Of a stretch of 37,306 bases of DNA, positions 1 through 7,329 are shown one piece after another. Origin of the DNA: Clostridiisalibacter paucivorans DSM 22131 (GTDB lineage Bacteria > Bacillota > Clostridia > Tissierellales > Clostridiisalibacteraceae); contig NZ_JHVL01000037.1 of NCBI RefSeq assembly GCF_000620125.1, positions 1-37,306 of the forward strand, given 5' to 3'. The notes beneath the pieces were generated by a model. That model was not told the DNA's origin. It searched no databases and worked only from the letters and a program-made list of their open reading frames with translations. Both the position numbers and the translations under genes were made by a program. Every line of letters starts with the position of its first letter. Position 1 is the stretch's first letter.

Positions 1-1
1 G

Positions 2-256
2 ATTAAATTCAAGGAAGAAAGCTATACAAGTGGTTGCAGTGCCTTTGACTTAGAGCCGATAACTAAAAAGACATATGATAAATCTCGTAGAGTAGTAAGA
101 GGACTATTTAAGTCAAGTTTTGGATTGGTAAATTCGGACGTGAATGGTAGTCTAAACATATTAAGAAAAGAAGAAAAATGTATTCCCAAGTTAGTTGAGA
201 CTATGAGGGATAAGGGCAAGTGTTCTCGCCCGTTAAGAATAAGGGTTGCCTGCTAA
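2..256 (+). pseudogene. tnpB: TnpB (IS200/IS605-type) C-terminal fragment, cut by the window edge
   Basis: An open frame runs in from the left edge and ends at TAA 254-256, giving 85 residues. The reading ESYTSGCSAFDLEP, then RRVVRGLF, then NSDVNGSLNILRK matches the end of TnpB/OrfB proteins: the zinc-finger region followed by the last RuvC motif, whose Asp sits in SDVNGSLN. TnpB is the RNA-guided nuclease carried by IS200/IS605 elements. The zinc-finger pairs look degenerate, because only one Cys remains in TSGCS and no second CxxC is seen. The N-terminal part lies outside the window, so I cannot tell whether the full gene is intact; it may be a complete TnpB cut by the edge. Confidence 0.85.
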
Positions 257-325
257 GGTCAAAAGTTAAATACCAAACTTCTTACAAAGAAGCCACCGTT
301 GCTTGTCTCGGTGGTAAGTTCACGA
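257..325 (+). ncRNA. Candidate omega-RNA scaffold / right end of the TnpB element
   Basis: Directly after the TnpB stop codon lie nested inverted repeats: CTTC/GAAG around 279-291, then CCACCG (293-298) pairing with CGGTGG (309-314), followed by GTAAGTTCAC. In IS200/IS605 elements the 3' end of tnpB and the right-end hairpin form the guide (omega) RNA, with the guide starting just past the element end. The element boundary near 320 (TTCAC) is inferred from the position of the hairpin, not proven. Confidence 0.5.
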
Positions 326-340
326 TTATGTTATCTTACT

Positions 341-371
341 GAGAACCCAAAGATTAAGGGTTCTTTTTTTG
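341..371 (+). terminator. Intrinsic terminator after the TnpB remnant
   Basis: AGAACCC (342-348) pairs with GGGTTCT (358-364) across a short loop and is followed by a run of seven T. It would end transcripts coming from the TnpB element before the sigma-factor operon. Confidence 0.7.
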
Positions 372-498
372 TTATGATTAATATAGAAGTAGAAAAATAT
401 TTTAAAAAATATGTAATGAAATCATAATTATTGCGTATTAACATGTGAAAGCAACTTGGCGCTGAGCAGAAAGCTTTTGAGAAGGGGGATTCAAAAGG

Positions 499-1056
499 AT
501 GCAGGAATTTGTCTTAACAAAGGGCTTAAGTGAAAAAGATACAGATGAAATATCTAGGGAACAAGAATTCACTTATATTTTTCAAACCTATTATAAAAGG
601 GTTTATAATTATATATACTATCGTGTGAACAATCACTACACTGCAGAAGATTTAACCAGTAGTGTTTTTGAAAAGGTAATGTCTAAGATAGACACATATT
701 GTAAAGGGGAATCTCCCTTTGAAGTATGGCTATTTGCCATAGCTAGAAATGTTATACGAGATTATTTTAGGAAATTTAAAAAGAGAAAGATATTTTCTAT
801 GGATAAAATAAAGGAATTGATATCAAAGGAGAAAACTCCAGAAGAGAAGATACTAACTGCAGAAACCAATGATAGACTTTTAAAACTTTTGGATATTTTA
901 AATGAAAGAGAAAGAAATATTATAGCATTTAAATTTGGTGCTAATTTAAAGAATAGAGAGATAGCAGAGTTGTTGGATATTAGTGAAAGTAATGTTGGAG
1001 TGATACTTTACCGTTCGATGAAGAAGTTAAAAAAGGAGATGGAAAGGGAGGGGTAA
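499..1056 (+). CDS. ECF-type sigma-70 family RNA polymerase sigma factor
   Basis: A 185-residue sigma factor with the two-domain layout of the extracytoplasmic-function group. Region 2 covers about residues 25-95 (FQTYYKRVYNYIYYRV, AEDLTSSVFEKV, PFEVWLFAIARNVIRDYFR), and region 4 about 125-182 (LLDILNERERNIIAFKFG, then the helix-turn-helix NREIAELLDISESNVGVILYR). It redirects RNA polymerase to a small set of promoters. The start ATG follows GAAGGGGG with a spacer of about ten bases. The next gene starts one base after the stop and encodes a membrane protein that looks like its anti-sigma partner, so the two are surely one operon. The target regulon and signal cannot be read from the sequence. 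Confidence 0.92.
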   Translation: MQEFVLTKGLSEKDTDEISREQEFTYIFQTYYKRVYNYIYYRVNNHYTAEDLTSSVFEKVMSKIDTYCKGESPFEVWLFAIARNVIRDYFRKFKKRKIFSMDKIKELISKEKTPEEKILTAETNDRLLKLLDILNERERNIIAFKFGANLKNREIAELLDISESNVGVILYRSMKKLKKEMEREG

Positions 1057-1057
1057 C

Positions 1058-2023
1058 ATGAAAAGAGAAAGTATAGAAGAGAGATTTTCTATTGAAATAG
1101 ATGACTATTTAAATGGTGTAGAAGGAAATCATAATTCTATATCATCTGAATATGACGAGCTGATAAAATTGAGTAAAAATTTAGCAGATAAAGACTTCAG
1201 TGGCAAAGGTAATAAAGATCATGTGTTGAATAAGGTATTGGAAAATAAGGATAAATATGAGGAGGAAAATATTATGAAAAAACCAAATAGAATAGGAAGA
1301 AAAGCTGTGGCAGCAGCAGTAATATGTATTATGAGTATTTCTATTATGAGTACATCCTTTGCCCAAGATTTTGTAGGAAGAGTGATAAACAAATTATCTT
1401 TGGGACATGTAAATGTTATAGTGGAGCCACAAACAGAGTCTCCTGAATCTGTACCAGTTCCAGAGGAATTAAAGGGTAAAATTTTTGATGAAGATGGAAA
1501 TGAAGTAAAAATATTTTCACGTGAATATAAAGGGAAATATTATACTGCCGATGGTGAAGAGATTGAAAGTTTTGGAAATAATGAAATAGTAACTAAATCA
1601 GAACAAGATGATTCAGCATTAGTGATTACAGAAGCAGATGAGTTAGAAGTAGATGAATTAAATAAATATACTTGTTTTGATGTAATATTGCCTACTTATT
1701 TACCGGAAGGATATAGATTCGATAAAGCAGAATTTTTCAAGGATGAAAATGGTGTTGTAGAAAATAGCAAGTATATTAGTTTATATTTTACTAATGAAGA
1801 AACAGGAGGATATATGTATATGCAACAAAGGTTTGCAGATGAAGAGACAGCATATACAAGAGGATCCTATGGAGAGACAGAATTGATAAAAATAAATGGC
1901 GTAGATGCAATACTTGATGCCAGTACTGTTGAATGGGAAGCCAATAATGTAATATATATGTTATTAGGTAGAGGAGAAGTTGAGAAGAGTGAACTGATAA
2001 AGATCGCAGAATCTATTAAATAA
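1058..2023 (+). CDS. DUF4367-type membrane protein, probable anti-sigma factor
   Basis: 321 residues. A charged cytoplasmic N-terminus (1-80) precedes one membrane segment at about 82-103 (AVAAAVICIMSISIMSTSFA). An extracytoplasmic region follows, ending in a DUF4367-like domain at about 205-320 (LPTYLPEGYRFDKAEFF, then GYMYMQQRF, then INGVDAILDAS, then IYMLLGRGEVEKSELIKIAESI). The gene follows the sigma factor by one base with the ribosome site GGGAGGGG inside the sigma gene's end. Single-span proteins encoded next to ECF sigma factors normally hold the sigma factor inactive until an envelope signal arrives; that role is inferred from position and topology. The middle section (130-200) is acidic, with short KIFDEDGNEV/KYYTADGEEI repeats resembling those of surface-exposed modules. 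Confidence 0.85.
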   Translation: MKRESIEERFSIEIDDYLNGVEGNHNSISSEYDELIKLSKNLADKDFSGKGNKDHVLNKVLENKDKYEEENIMKKPNRIGRKAVAAAVICIMSISIMSTSFAQDFVGRVINKLSLGHVNVIVEPQTESPESVPVPEELKGKIFDEDGNEVKIFSREYKGKYYTADGEEIESFGNNEIVTKSEQDDSALVITEADELEVDELNKYTCFDVILPTYLPEGYRFDKAEFFKDENGVVENSKYISLYFTNEETGGYMYMQQRFADEETAYTRGSYGETELIKINGVDAILDASTVEWEANNVIYMLLGRGEVEKSELIKIAESIK

Positions 2024-2045
2024 TAATTAAGTTAATATGGTTTAG

Positions 2046-2151
2046 AAACAGTTAGTAGTTCGTAGCTAGTAGTTAGTAGTTTATGGTGGAAATCCTATGG
2101 ATTTCATCATTGTACTACGGACTACACGATACGAACTACTAACTGTTTTTT
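2046..2151. repeat. Dispersed palindromic repeat, copy 1 (complete form), doubles as terminator
   Basis: The left arm AAACAGTTAGTAGTTCGTA (2046-2064) is matched perfectly by its reverse complement at 2130-2148, and the right arm runs into six T. The centre holds TGGTGGAAATCC-TAT-GGATTTCATCA. It lies just after the anti-sigma gene and would act as its terminator. Other copies or fragments are at 4890-4927, 18836-18870, 23043-23100, 28091-28175, 29560-29663 and 36911-36968. Confidence 0.85.
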
Positions 2152-2255
2152 AGTCATAAAATGAAATAGTTACCAGATTGTAAATATATTGTAATATAAA
2201 GGTCTAAATAATATGTTATCATGTATAGGTGTTTAACAGGAAGGAGATGAGATTT

Positions 2256-2711
2256 ATGAAATTGGCAGAGGCATTAATCTTACGAGCAGATTATAAGAAG
2301 AGAATTGCACAGTTGAATGTTAGATTACAGAATAGTTCCAAGGTACAGGAAGGAGAAGAACCTCCTGAAAATCCACAGCAACTCTTGAAAGAATTAGATA
2401 CTATTATGAATGAATTAACAGTACTTATTCAAAGAATAAATAGGACAAATAGTTTAACAAATTTTGATGATAAATATTCATTGGCAGATATATTGGCAGA
2501 GCGGGATAAAATATGGGATAAAAGACAAATACTAAGTCAGCTAATTAAATCTGCTGTTGTAAAGCAGGATAGATATAGTCGCTCAGAGGTAAAGTTTTTT
2601 AGCACTGTAGATATTGGAAAAATACAAAAAGAGGTAGATAGATTATCTAAGGTCTTTAGGGAGCTAGATACTAAGATACAGTCAAAGAATTGGACTACAG
2701 AATTAAAATAA
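2256..2711 (+). CDS. DIP1984 family protein (DUF6847)
   Basis: 151 residues starting at ATG 2256, chosen because AAGGAG lies ten bases upstream and MKLAEALILRADYKKRIAQL is the usual family start; upstream ATG codons lack a site. The family hallmarks are LAEALILRAD, the NSSKVQEGEEP loop, LIQRINRTNS, DILAERD and the tail SRSEVKFFSTVD...NWTTELK. It is predicted to be almost entirely helical with long coiled coils. Homologues are sometimes labelled septicolysin, a name with no clear functional support. The gene is followed at once by a tRNA-like RNA on the same strand with no terminator between, suggesting cotranscription and a possible protein-RNA partnership. Its biochemical function is unknown to me. 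Confidence 0.88.
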   Translation: MKLAEALILRADYKKRIAQLNVRLQNSSKVQEGEEPPENPQQLLKELDTIMNELTVLIQRINRTNSLTNFDDKYSLADILAERDKIWDKRQILSQLIKSAVVKQDRYSRSEVKFFSTVDIGKIQKEVDRLSKVFRELDTKIQSKNWTTELK

Positions 2712-2714
2712 AAA

Positions 2715-2855
2715 CCAATATATTGAGTTGGTAGACTTATATTAACAAAAGTGGGTACAAACCCGCCAACGGGGTAAAAGTTGGACAATAGAGGGTAGCA
2801 TGGAGCATGCTAGTGGTTCGATTCCACACATTATAATTTATGCTCAGTATTGTTA
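2715..2855 (+). ncRNA. tRNA-like structured RNA downstream of the DIP1984 gene
   Basis: A perfect T-arm is present at 2813-2827: GTGG, the canonical seven-base loop TTCGATT, then CCAC. Just before it is a seven-pair hairpin TAGCATG-GAG-CATGCTA (2796-2812). Earlier are CAAC/GTTG (2767-2770 with 2780-2783) and GTGGGT-ACAA-ACCCGC (2751-2766). A D-loop-like GTTGGTAG lies at 2727-2734. The ends close with CAATA/TATTG (2716-2720 with 2848-2852) and TTGAG/CTCAG (2723-2727 with 2843-2847). There is no standard anticodon arm and the T-arm to acceptor spacing is wrong for a tRNA, so this is a tRNA mimic. I vaguely recall tRNA-like RNAs described with RNA-repair protein families, but cannot confirm that link here. 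Confidence 0.7.
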
Positions 2856-2933
2856 CAAGGGTACAAATAGATTGTAAAAGTAACTACCATGTATCAGTTT
2901 GTTAATTGAGTTGAGGTGGGATAGGGGATAATT

Positions 2934-2978
2934 AAAGGGAAGATGATATATTACATATATTGTCTTCTCTTTGATATT
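2934..2978. terminator. Bidirectional-type terminator hairpin
   Basis: AAGGGAAGA pairs with TCTTCTCTT around an inner ATATAT/ATATAT stem, with T-rich sequence following. It separates the DIP1984/tRNA-like unit from the YtrA promoter. The stretch 2856-2933 between the RNA and this hairpin shows nothing else I can name. Confidence 0.6.
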
Positions 2979-3006
2979 TTACCTATAAAATTGTTTGATA
3001 GATACA

Positions 3007-3050
3007 TTGACACCAATACTGATATAGTGTACTATATAAATATAACACTA
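3007..3050 (+). promoter_or_regulatory. Promoter and overlapping YtrA operator
   Basis: TTGACA (3007-3012), a 17-base spacer and TACTAT (3030-3035) form a strong sigma-A promoter. An inverted repeat TAGTGT (3025-3030) and ACACTA (3045-3050) overlaps the -10 box and start site. YtrA-subfamily GntR repressors typically bind GTGTA-type dyads with this spacing, so autorepression by the next gene is likely. Confidence 0.75.
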
Positions 3051-3069
3051 CTACAATTGAGGTGAGTCA

Positions 3070-3450
3070 ATGGAATTTGATACGAGGATACCTATATACT
3101 TACAAATAATTAAGAAAATAAAAGAAGACATTGTATTGGGAACATTAAAAAGAGGGGAAAAGCTTCCATCTGTAAGGAATATGGCGAGTCAACTCAAGGT
3201 AAATGTAAACACAATACAACGGGTATATCAAGAATTAGAAAGAGAAGGTATTACCTTTACACAAAGAGGTAAGGGGTCTTTTATTACAGAAGAAGAAAAA
3301 AAGATTTATGAAATCAGAGTTCATATGGGGTCTGAATTGTTGAAAGAGTTTCTAGAGGGTATGAAGTCATTGGGATATTCCAATGAAGAAATTATAAAAT
3401 GCTTAAATGAGTATATAGAGGAGGAAGAAAATGGAGATATTAAGAGCTGA
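3070..3450 (+). CDS. GntR-family transcriptional regulator, YtrA subfamily
   Basis: 126 residues. The winged helix-turn-helix fills about residues 8-75 (PIYLQIIKKIKEDIVLGTL, then GEKLPSVRNMASQLKVNVNTIQRVYQELE, then GITFTQRGKGSFI), followed by a short helical tail of about 45 residues. This small C-terminus with no ligand-binding domain is the mark of the YtrA group, which usually represses an adjacent ABC transporter. The ribosome site GAGGTGAG precedes the ATG. The stop codon lies 20 bases inside the next gene, so the repressor, ATPase and permease are translationally linked. A matching dyad overlaps its own promoter. Confidence 0.93.
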   Translation: MEFDTRIPIYLQIIKKIKEDIVLGTLKRGEKLPSVRNMASQLKVNVNTIQRVYQELEREGITFTQRGKGSFITEEEKKIYEIRVHMGSELLKEFLEGMKSLGYSNEEIIKCLNEYIEEEENGDIKS

Positions 3451-4129
3451 AAATATTACCAAAAAGTACATTACCCAAAAGGCATTAAAAGGTTTAGATA
3501 TAACAATAGAAGAGGGTAAAATATATGGGCTATTGGGTCCCAATGGTAGTGGTAAAACTACATTTATGAAGATGGTTGCAGGGTTTATACAGCCTAGTAG
3601 TGGTGAAATTCAAATTATGGAGAAGAGGATAGGAAAGGAATCAAAGAAGATTGTATCTTATATGCCAACAAGTAACCATATACCTAAGTGGATGAAAGTA
3701 AAGCATTGTATTGAATACTATGGTGATTTCTTTAAGGATTTTGATAAAAATAAGGCTGTAGAATTGATAGAGTTTATGGGTTTAGATCAGAATCAAAAAG
3801 CAAAAAACCTTTCTACAGGAATGCTTGGAAGGTTAAAATTAAGTTTGACTCTTTCTAGAGATGCCAAATTATATATATTGGATGAGCCATTAAATGGAAT
3901 TGACCCCGTATCGCGGGAGAAAATTATGGATGCAATTTTAGGTGCATGTAAAGAGGAGAATAGTATTATAATTTCAAGTCATTTAGTTAATGAGTTGGAG
4001 CCTATTTTAGATGAAGTGATATTCATAGATAAAGGCAAAACGGTGTTATCAGGAAATGCAGAAAACTTTAGAATAGAGAAGGGTTTATCTATTGATGAGT
4101 TATATAGGGAGGTATATAAAGATGCTTAA
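3431..4129 (+). CDS. ABC transporter ATP-binding protein
   Basis: 232 residues with all nucleotide-binding motifs: Walker A GPNGSGKTT at about 35-43, a signature-like LSTGMLGRLKLSL in place of LSGGQ, Walker B LYILDEPLNGID, and the H-loop SSH. It powers the membrane protein encoded just downstream. The combination YtrA regulator, ATPase and six-helix permease is common in Firmicutes and is often induced by cell-wall-active antibiotics or peptides; the actual substrate here is not visible. The LSTGM variant is normal for this subfamily. Confidence 0.92.
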   Translation: MEILRAENITKKYITQKALKGLDITIEEGKIYGLLGPNGSGKTTFMKMVAGFIQPSSGEIQIMEKRIGKESKKIVSYMPTSNHIPKWMKVKHCIEYYGDFFKDFDKNKAVELIEFMGLDQNQKAKNLSTGMLGRLKLSLTLSRDAKLYILDEPLNGIDPVSREKIMDAILGACKEENSIIISSHLVNELEPILDEVIFIDKGKTVLSGNAENFRIEKGLSIDELYREVYKDA

Positions 4130-4874
4130 AATATTGAAATATGATTGGATAAGTCGTTGGAAACTTTTTTTATCAGGAATAATCATTGGTATATTATTAA
4201 ATATAGAGATTATAAGGAATGTATTGAATGAAGGTAATAGTACTAAAACAATGGGTATATATGGTGGAATCTTGATTTTTCTTATAATTGGTTTTGGGAT
4301 AGCATTAGCCATTGACCATGTAAGGAGAGTTTCTAAAAGTCTATTTACAGAAGAAGGATACTTTTTATTATCCACTCCATTGAATGGCTATCAAGTTTTA
4401 GGAGGCAAAATAATTACAATTATTTTGGAATGTATAGGGATTGTATCGTTTATAGGGTTAACCTTATTTATAGATTATAAATTTATTATAAACAAATTTC
4501 CTGAAGTAGAAAGAATATCTGAGATACCTCCAGAATTCATGAAAGAGGGATTTAAGTTTTTAGTGTTAATTTTAGTAGGTTATATTACGTTTATGTTAAT
4601 GATATATCTGTCTATTACATTGGCAAAAAGTATTTTTTCTGCAATTAAATATGGTAAAATATTGTCTTTTGTATTTTTTATCATTATTTCAAAGTTGATA
4701 TCTAAGTTAGGGAGCTATTTAGGAGATTTTACAGAGCAAGTGATAGATTCCAATATATATGAAAATACACAGTTTGTTAATGTCACCAGTGGATACCTCT
4801 TATTAAATATTTGTATAGCATTAGTGTTATTTGGATTGACAGGATATCTATTAGATAGGAAGATTAATATATAA
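4122..4874 (+). CDS. ABC transporter permease (YtrA-linked exporter type)
   Basis: 250 residues from ATG 4122, which overlaps the end of the ATPase gene by eight bases and has GGGAGG at a good distance; an ATG at 4092 lacks a site. About six hydrophobic segments are visible (near 18-35, 53-72, 103-125, 150-175, 185-205 and 225-245). The loop LLSTPLNGYQVLGGKII resembles the family's conserved coupling stretch (LLSTPVS..YILGKK). It should form the membrane half of the transporter with the preceding ATPase. The substrate is unknown. The reading frame ends close to a fragment of the dispersed repeat at 4890. Confidence 0.85.
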   Translation: MLKILKYDWISRWKLFLSGIIIGILLNIEIIRNVLNEGNSTKTMGIYGGILIFLIIGFGIALAIDHVRRVSKSLFTEEGYFLLSTPLNGYQVLGGKIITIILECIGIVSFIGLTLFIDYKFIINKFPEVERISEIPPEFMKEGFKFLVLILVGYITFMLMIYLSITLAKSIFSAIKYGKILSFVFFIIISKLISKLGSYLGDFTEQVIDSNIYENTQFVNVTSGYLLLNICIALVLFGLTGYLLDRKINI

Positions 4875-4889
4875 AAATTATATCTGCCG

Positions 4890-4927
4890 TCAACTATTAG
4901 CTGTGAACTACTAACTAAGAATCCATT
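4890..4927. repeat. Dispersed palindromic repeat, copy 2 (fragment)
   Basis: CAACTATTAGCTGTGAACTACTAACTAAGAATCCAT matches pieces of the repeat arms and part of the core, but without a good matching arm. It lies between the ABC permease and nhaC. In 4928-5084 I see only AT-rich sequence, including a 14-base palindrome around 5045-5058. Confidence 0.6.
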
Positions 4928-5084
4928 ATATGATTAAATATAAAACATCAATACAACAATTAATTAGAAAATTATTAGTATGAACCAAGGTAAACATGCT
5001 GTATTGAAGCTATTATAATATATATTAGTTAATTGTGAGAAGATTGTTTATTTATAAACATACTTTAAAACATTATATGACATA

Positions 5085-5121
5085 CCCCCTTGTTATGATG
5101 AAATCGACAAAACAAAGGGGG
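5085..5121 (+). promoter_or_regulatory. Leader hairpin covering the nhaC ribosome binding site
   Basis: CCCCCTTGTT (5085-5094) can pair with AACAAAGGGGG (5111-5121) with one bulged base. The right arm contains the AAGGGGG that must serve as the ribosome binding site for ATG 5131. Folding would hide it, so translation could respond to ions, temperature or a bound factor. The pairing is seen; the control is inferred. Confidence 0.55.
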
Positions 5122-5130
5122 TTTATAAAA

Positions 5131-6564
5131 ATGACAAAAGAGAAGAAGACTAGCTTTGGGGGTTCACTTTTCGTAATTTTATCTTTATGTGTAGTTATGT
5201 ATATGCAGATATTTGTTTTACATCAAGACTATGCTACCCATATTAGTTTGTTAGTAGTTGCAGCTATAGCTACGGTAGTTGCTATGCTTTCAGGATTTAC
5301 TTGGGATGAGGTACAGGCAGGGATAGTGCATGGATGTAATATTGCTATGATTCCTATGCTTATATTGATGTTAGTAGGTGTACTAATTGCAACTTGGATT
5401 CCTGCAGGGACTATTCCCACATTGATTTATTATGGACTCAATATTCTATCACCATCTATATTTTTAGTTACAGTAGCATTTATATGTTCAGTAGCTTCAG
5501 TTGCCACAGGAAGTAGCTATACAACAGGGGCAACCTTTGGAGTTGCTTTTATGGGTATTGGCATAGGACTGGGGATTCCTCCAGCATTGACTGCAGGAGC
5601 TGTTATTTCAGGCGCTATCTTTGGAGACAAGATGTCACCGCTTTCAGATTCTACAAATTTAGCTGCAGGGGTAGCAGAGGCTAATCTATTTGACCATATT
5701 AAAAGTATGTTCTATACTACAGGCCCAGCATTTATTATTTCTTTAGTTATTTATGGAATATTGGGAATGAGATTTAGTGCTGGTAGTATAGATACAAGTC
5801 AAATAGATATTATTTTAAAAGGATTAGAGGCAAATTACTGGATCAACCCTGTTACTTTAATACCAGCTGTTGTAGTTGTTATATTAGCAGTTAAAAAGGT
5901 TTCAGGTTTGGCTGTTATGGTAATTGCTTCTTTAGTTGGTGCAGCCTTTGCAATTATTTTTCAAGGATATGGATTGGGAGAAATGTTTGCATTTATGAAT
6001 GATGGTTTTGTTTCCAACACAGGCGTAGAAGCAGTAGATGCCCTTTTAAGCCGTGGAGGACTTCAAAGTATGATGTGGACTATATCTTTGGGTTTTATTG
6101 CATTGAGCTTAGGAGGTATATTAGAAAAAACCAAAATGTTACAGGTGTTATTAGACAGAATTTCTCATCTTGTAAATAATACAGGAGGATTAGTTACGAC
6201 TCACGTTTTGGCCAGTATATTTGTAAACATTTTTTCAGCGAGTCAGTATATGGCTATTCTTATTACTGGAAGAATGTTAGTACCAGCATATAAAAAACAA
6301 AGGCTTTTGCCCCAAGTTTGCTCAAGGACTTGTGAGGATTCGGCTACAGTAACTTCACCACTTATACCTTGGGGATTATGTGGAGTATACTTTACAGGAG
6401 TATTAGGAGTAGCTACTGTTGAATATATGCCCTATGTATTTCTATCATATTTAACACCTTTAATTTCTATTATATATGGATTTACAGGAAAGTTCATGTT
6501 CAAAGAAGGAGATATTCCATCAGTTAAGACATATCATGATGATGAGGCCAAGGGAGTAAGCTAA
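5131..6564 (+). CDS. nhaC: Na+/H+ antiporter, NhaC family
   Basis: 477 residues from ATG 5131, chosen over an open upstream extension because AAGGGGG lies nine bases before it and the family N-terminus begins just before the first membrane helix. About eleven to twelve hydrophobic segments are seen. NhaC signatures include GAVISGAIFGDKMSPLSDSTNLAAGVA (around 168-194), ASVATGSSYTTGATFG, and the C-terminal EDSATVTSPLIPWGLCGVYF. It exchanges internal Na+ for external H+ for salt or pH balance; some relatives move malate/lactate with Na+ exchange. It is a single gene with its own terminator, and its leader hairpin suggests post-transcriptional control. Confidence 0.92.
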   Translation: MTKEKKTSFGGSLFVILSLCVVMYMQIFVLHQDYATHISLLVVAAIATVVAMLSGFTWDEVQAGIVHGCNIAMIPMLILMLVGVLIATWIPAGTIPTLIYYGLNILSPSIFLVTVAFICSVASVATGSSYTTGATFGVAFMGIGIGLGIPPALTAGAVISGAIFGDKMSPLSDSTNLAAGVAEANLFDHIKSMFYTTGPAFIISLVIYGILGMRFSAGSIDTSQIDIILKGLEANYWINPVTLIPAVVVVILAVKKVSGLAVMVIASLVGAAFAIIFQGYGLGEMFAFMNDGFVSNTGVEAVDALLSRGGLQSMMWTISLGFIALSLGGILEKTKMLQVLLDRISHLVNNTGGLVTTHVLASIFVNIFSASQYMAILITGRMLVPAYKKQRLLPQVCSRTCEDSATVTSPLIPWGLCGVYFTGVLGVATVEYMPYVFLSYLTPLISIIYGFTGKFMFKEGDIPSVKTYHDDEAKGVS

Positions 6565-6581
6565 AAAACAAAATATAATTT

Positions 6582-6625
6582 AAAAGACCTTAGGAAAACC
6601 TTTTATTTCTTAAGGTCTTTTATGT
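6582..6625. terminator. Bidirectional terminator between nhaC and ytaF
   Basis: AAAAGACCTTA (6582-6592) and TAAGGTCTTTT (6611-6621) pair perfectly, giving A-run/T-run symmetry suited to ending both converging genes. Confidence 0.85.
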
Positions 6626-6631
6626 TTTAAT

Positions 6632-7255
6632 TTATAGGCATTTCAATAATCCAACAAAGATTAAAATACTACCTGGTAATAATGAGGTCTTTAAATCATT
6701 TTCGTATTTTTTTACTTTACTACCTAGATATATGCCATATAATATGGACAATATATTGAGAAAAAACACAAATACAAGGAAAAAAACAGGATTTATATTT
6801 CCTAAAGAAAGCCCAAATCCTGCACCTAGTGAATCTATTGAAAGTATAACACCTAAATTTAAGGCTTCTTTTGGATTTATATCTCCAGATATATCTGAAT
6901 CACCCTTGGTCATATCTAGGGCTATATCTACTATAAGTCCTAGCTTAGGGATATAAAACTTAATTAACTTATTACTTTTTTTATTTTTCAGTTTATATTT
7001 AATATAGCCTTCAATAATGAGAACAGTTCCCAGCAATATTAAGACTATACAACTTATTATAGAGACCATGTTTTCAGAAACAAAAAGCTTTAATATATGA
7101 CTCAAATAAATCGATATGCCTAAAACACCAATGATTACTAAATTCATTATTAATATAGCTGTTTTAGGAATCTTTATTTGTTTAATTCCATAAGTTATGC
7201 CTAGAGCAAATGAGTCTATACAAATAGCTAATGATATTAAAAGTATTTCAAACAC
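6632..7255 (-). CDS. ytaF: Sporulation-type membrane protein YtaF (MntP/LysE-like fold)
   Basis: 207 residues starting with GTG 7255, preceded by AAGGAGG. The N-terminus LLISLAICIDSFALGITYGI and the second half LGVILSIDSLGAGFGLSLG are the paired D-S repeats of the YtaF/MntP family, each with an Asp inside a membrane helix. The central hydrophilic part (about 85-125, with DMTKGDSDISGDINPKEAL) is typical of YtaF and not of manganese exporter MntP. YtaF is found in spore formers and named for sporulation-linked expression; its exact function is not known. It lies 74 bases after the Ca2+/Na+ exchanger gene on the same strand and is probably cotranscribed. Confidence 0.9.
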   Translation of the reverse strand: MFEILLISLAICIDSFALGITYGIKQIKIPKTAILIMNLVIIGVLGISIYLSHILKLFVSENMVSIISCIVLILLGTVLIIEGYIKYKLKNKKSNKLIKFYIPKLGLIVDIALDMTKGDSDISGDINPKEALNLGVILSIDSLGAGFGLSLGNINPVFFLVFVFFLNILSILYGIYLGSKVKKYENDLKTSLLPGSILIFVGLLKCL

Positions 7256-7329
7256 TATAATACCTCCTTGAGTAAGACAGATATAATGAATGAGTTTAGT
7301 ATTATAGTATTTATTAGATACTATTAATG

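Noticed and set aside
2796-2855. A normal tRNA gene, suggested by the T-arm GTGG-TTCGATT-CCAC
   Set aside because: No seven-pair acceptor stem directly after the T-arm, no anticodon arm and no CCA context; better read as a tRNA mimic.
5035-5130. N-terminal extension of NhaC from GTG 5035
   Set aside because: No ribosome site before it, the residues are unlike the family start, and it would translate through the leader hairpin.
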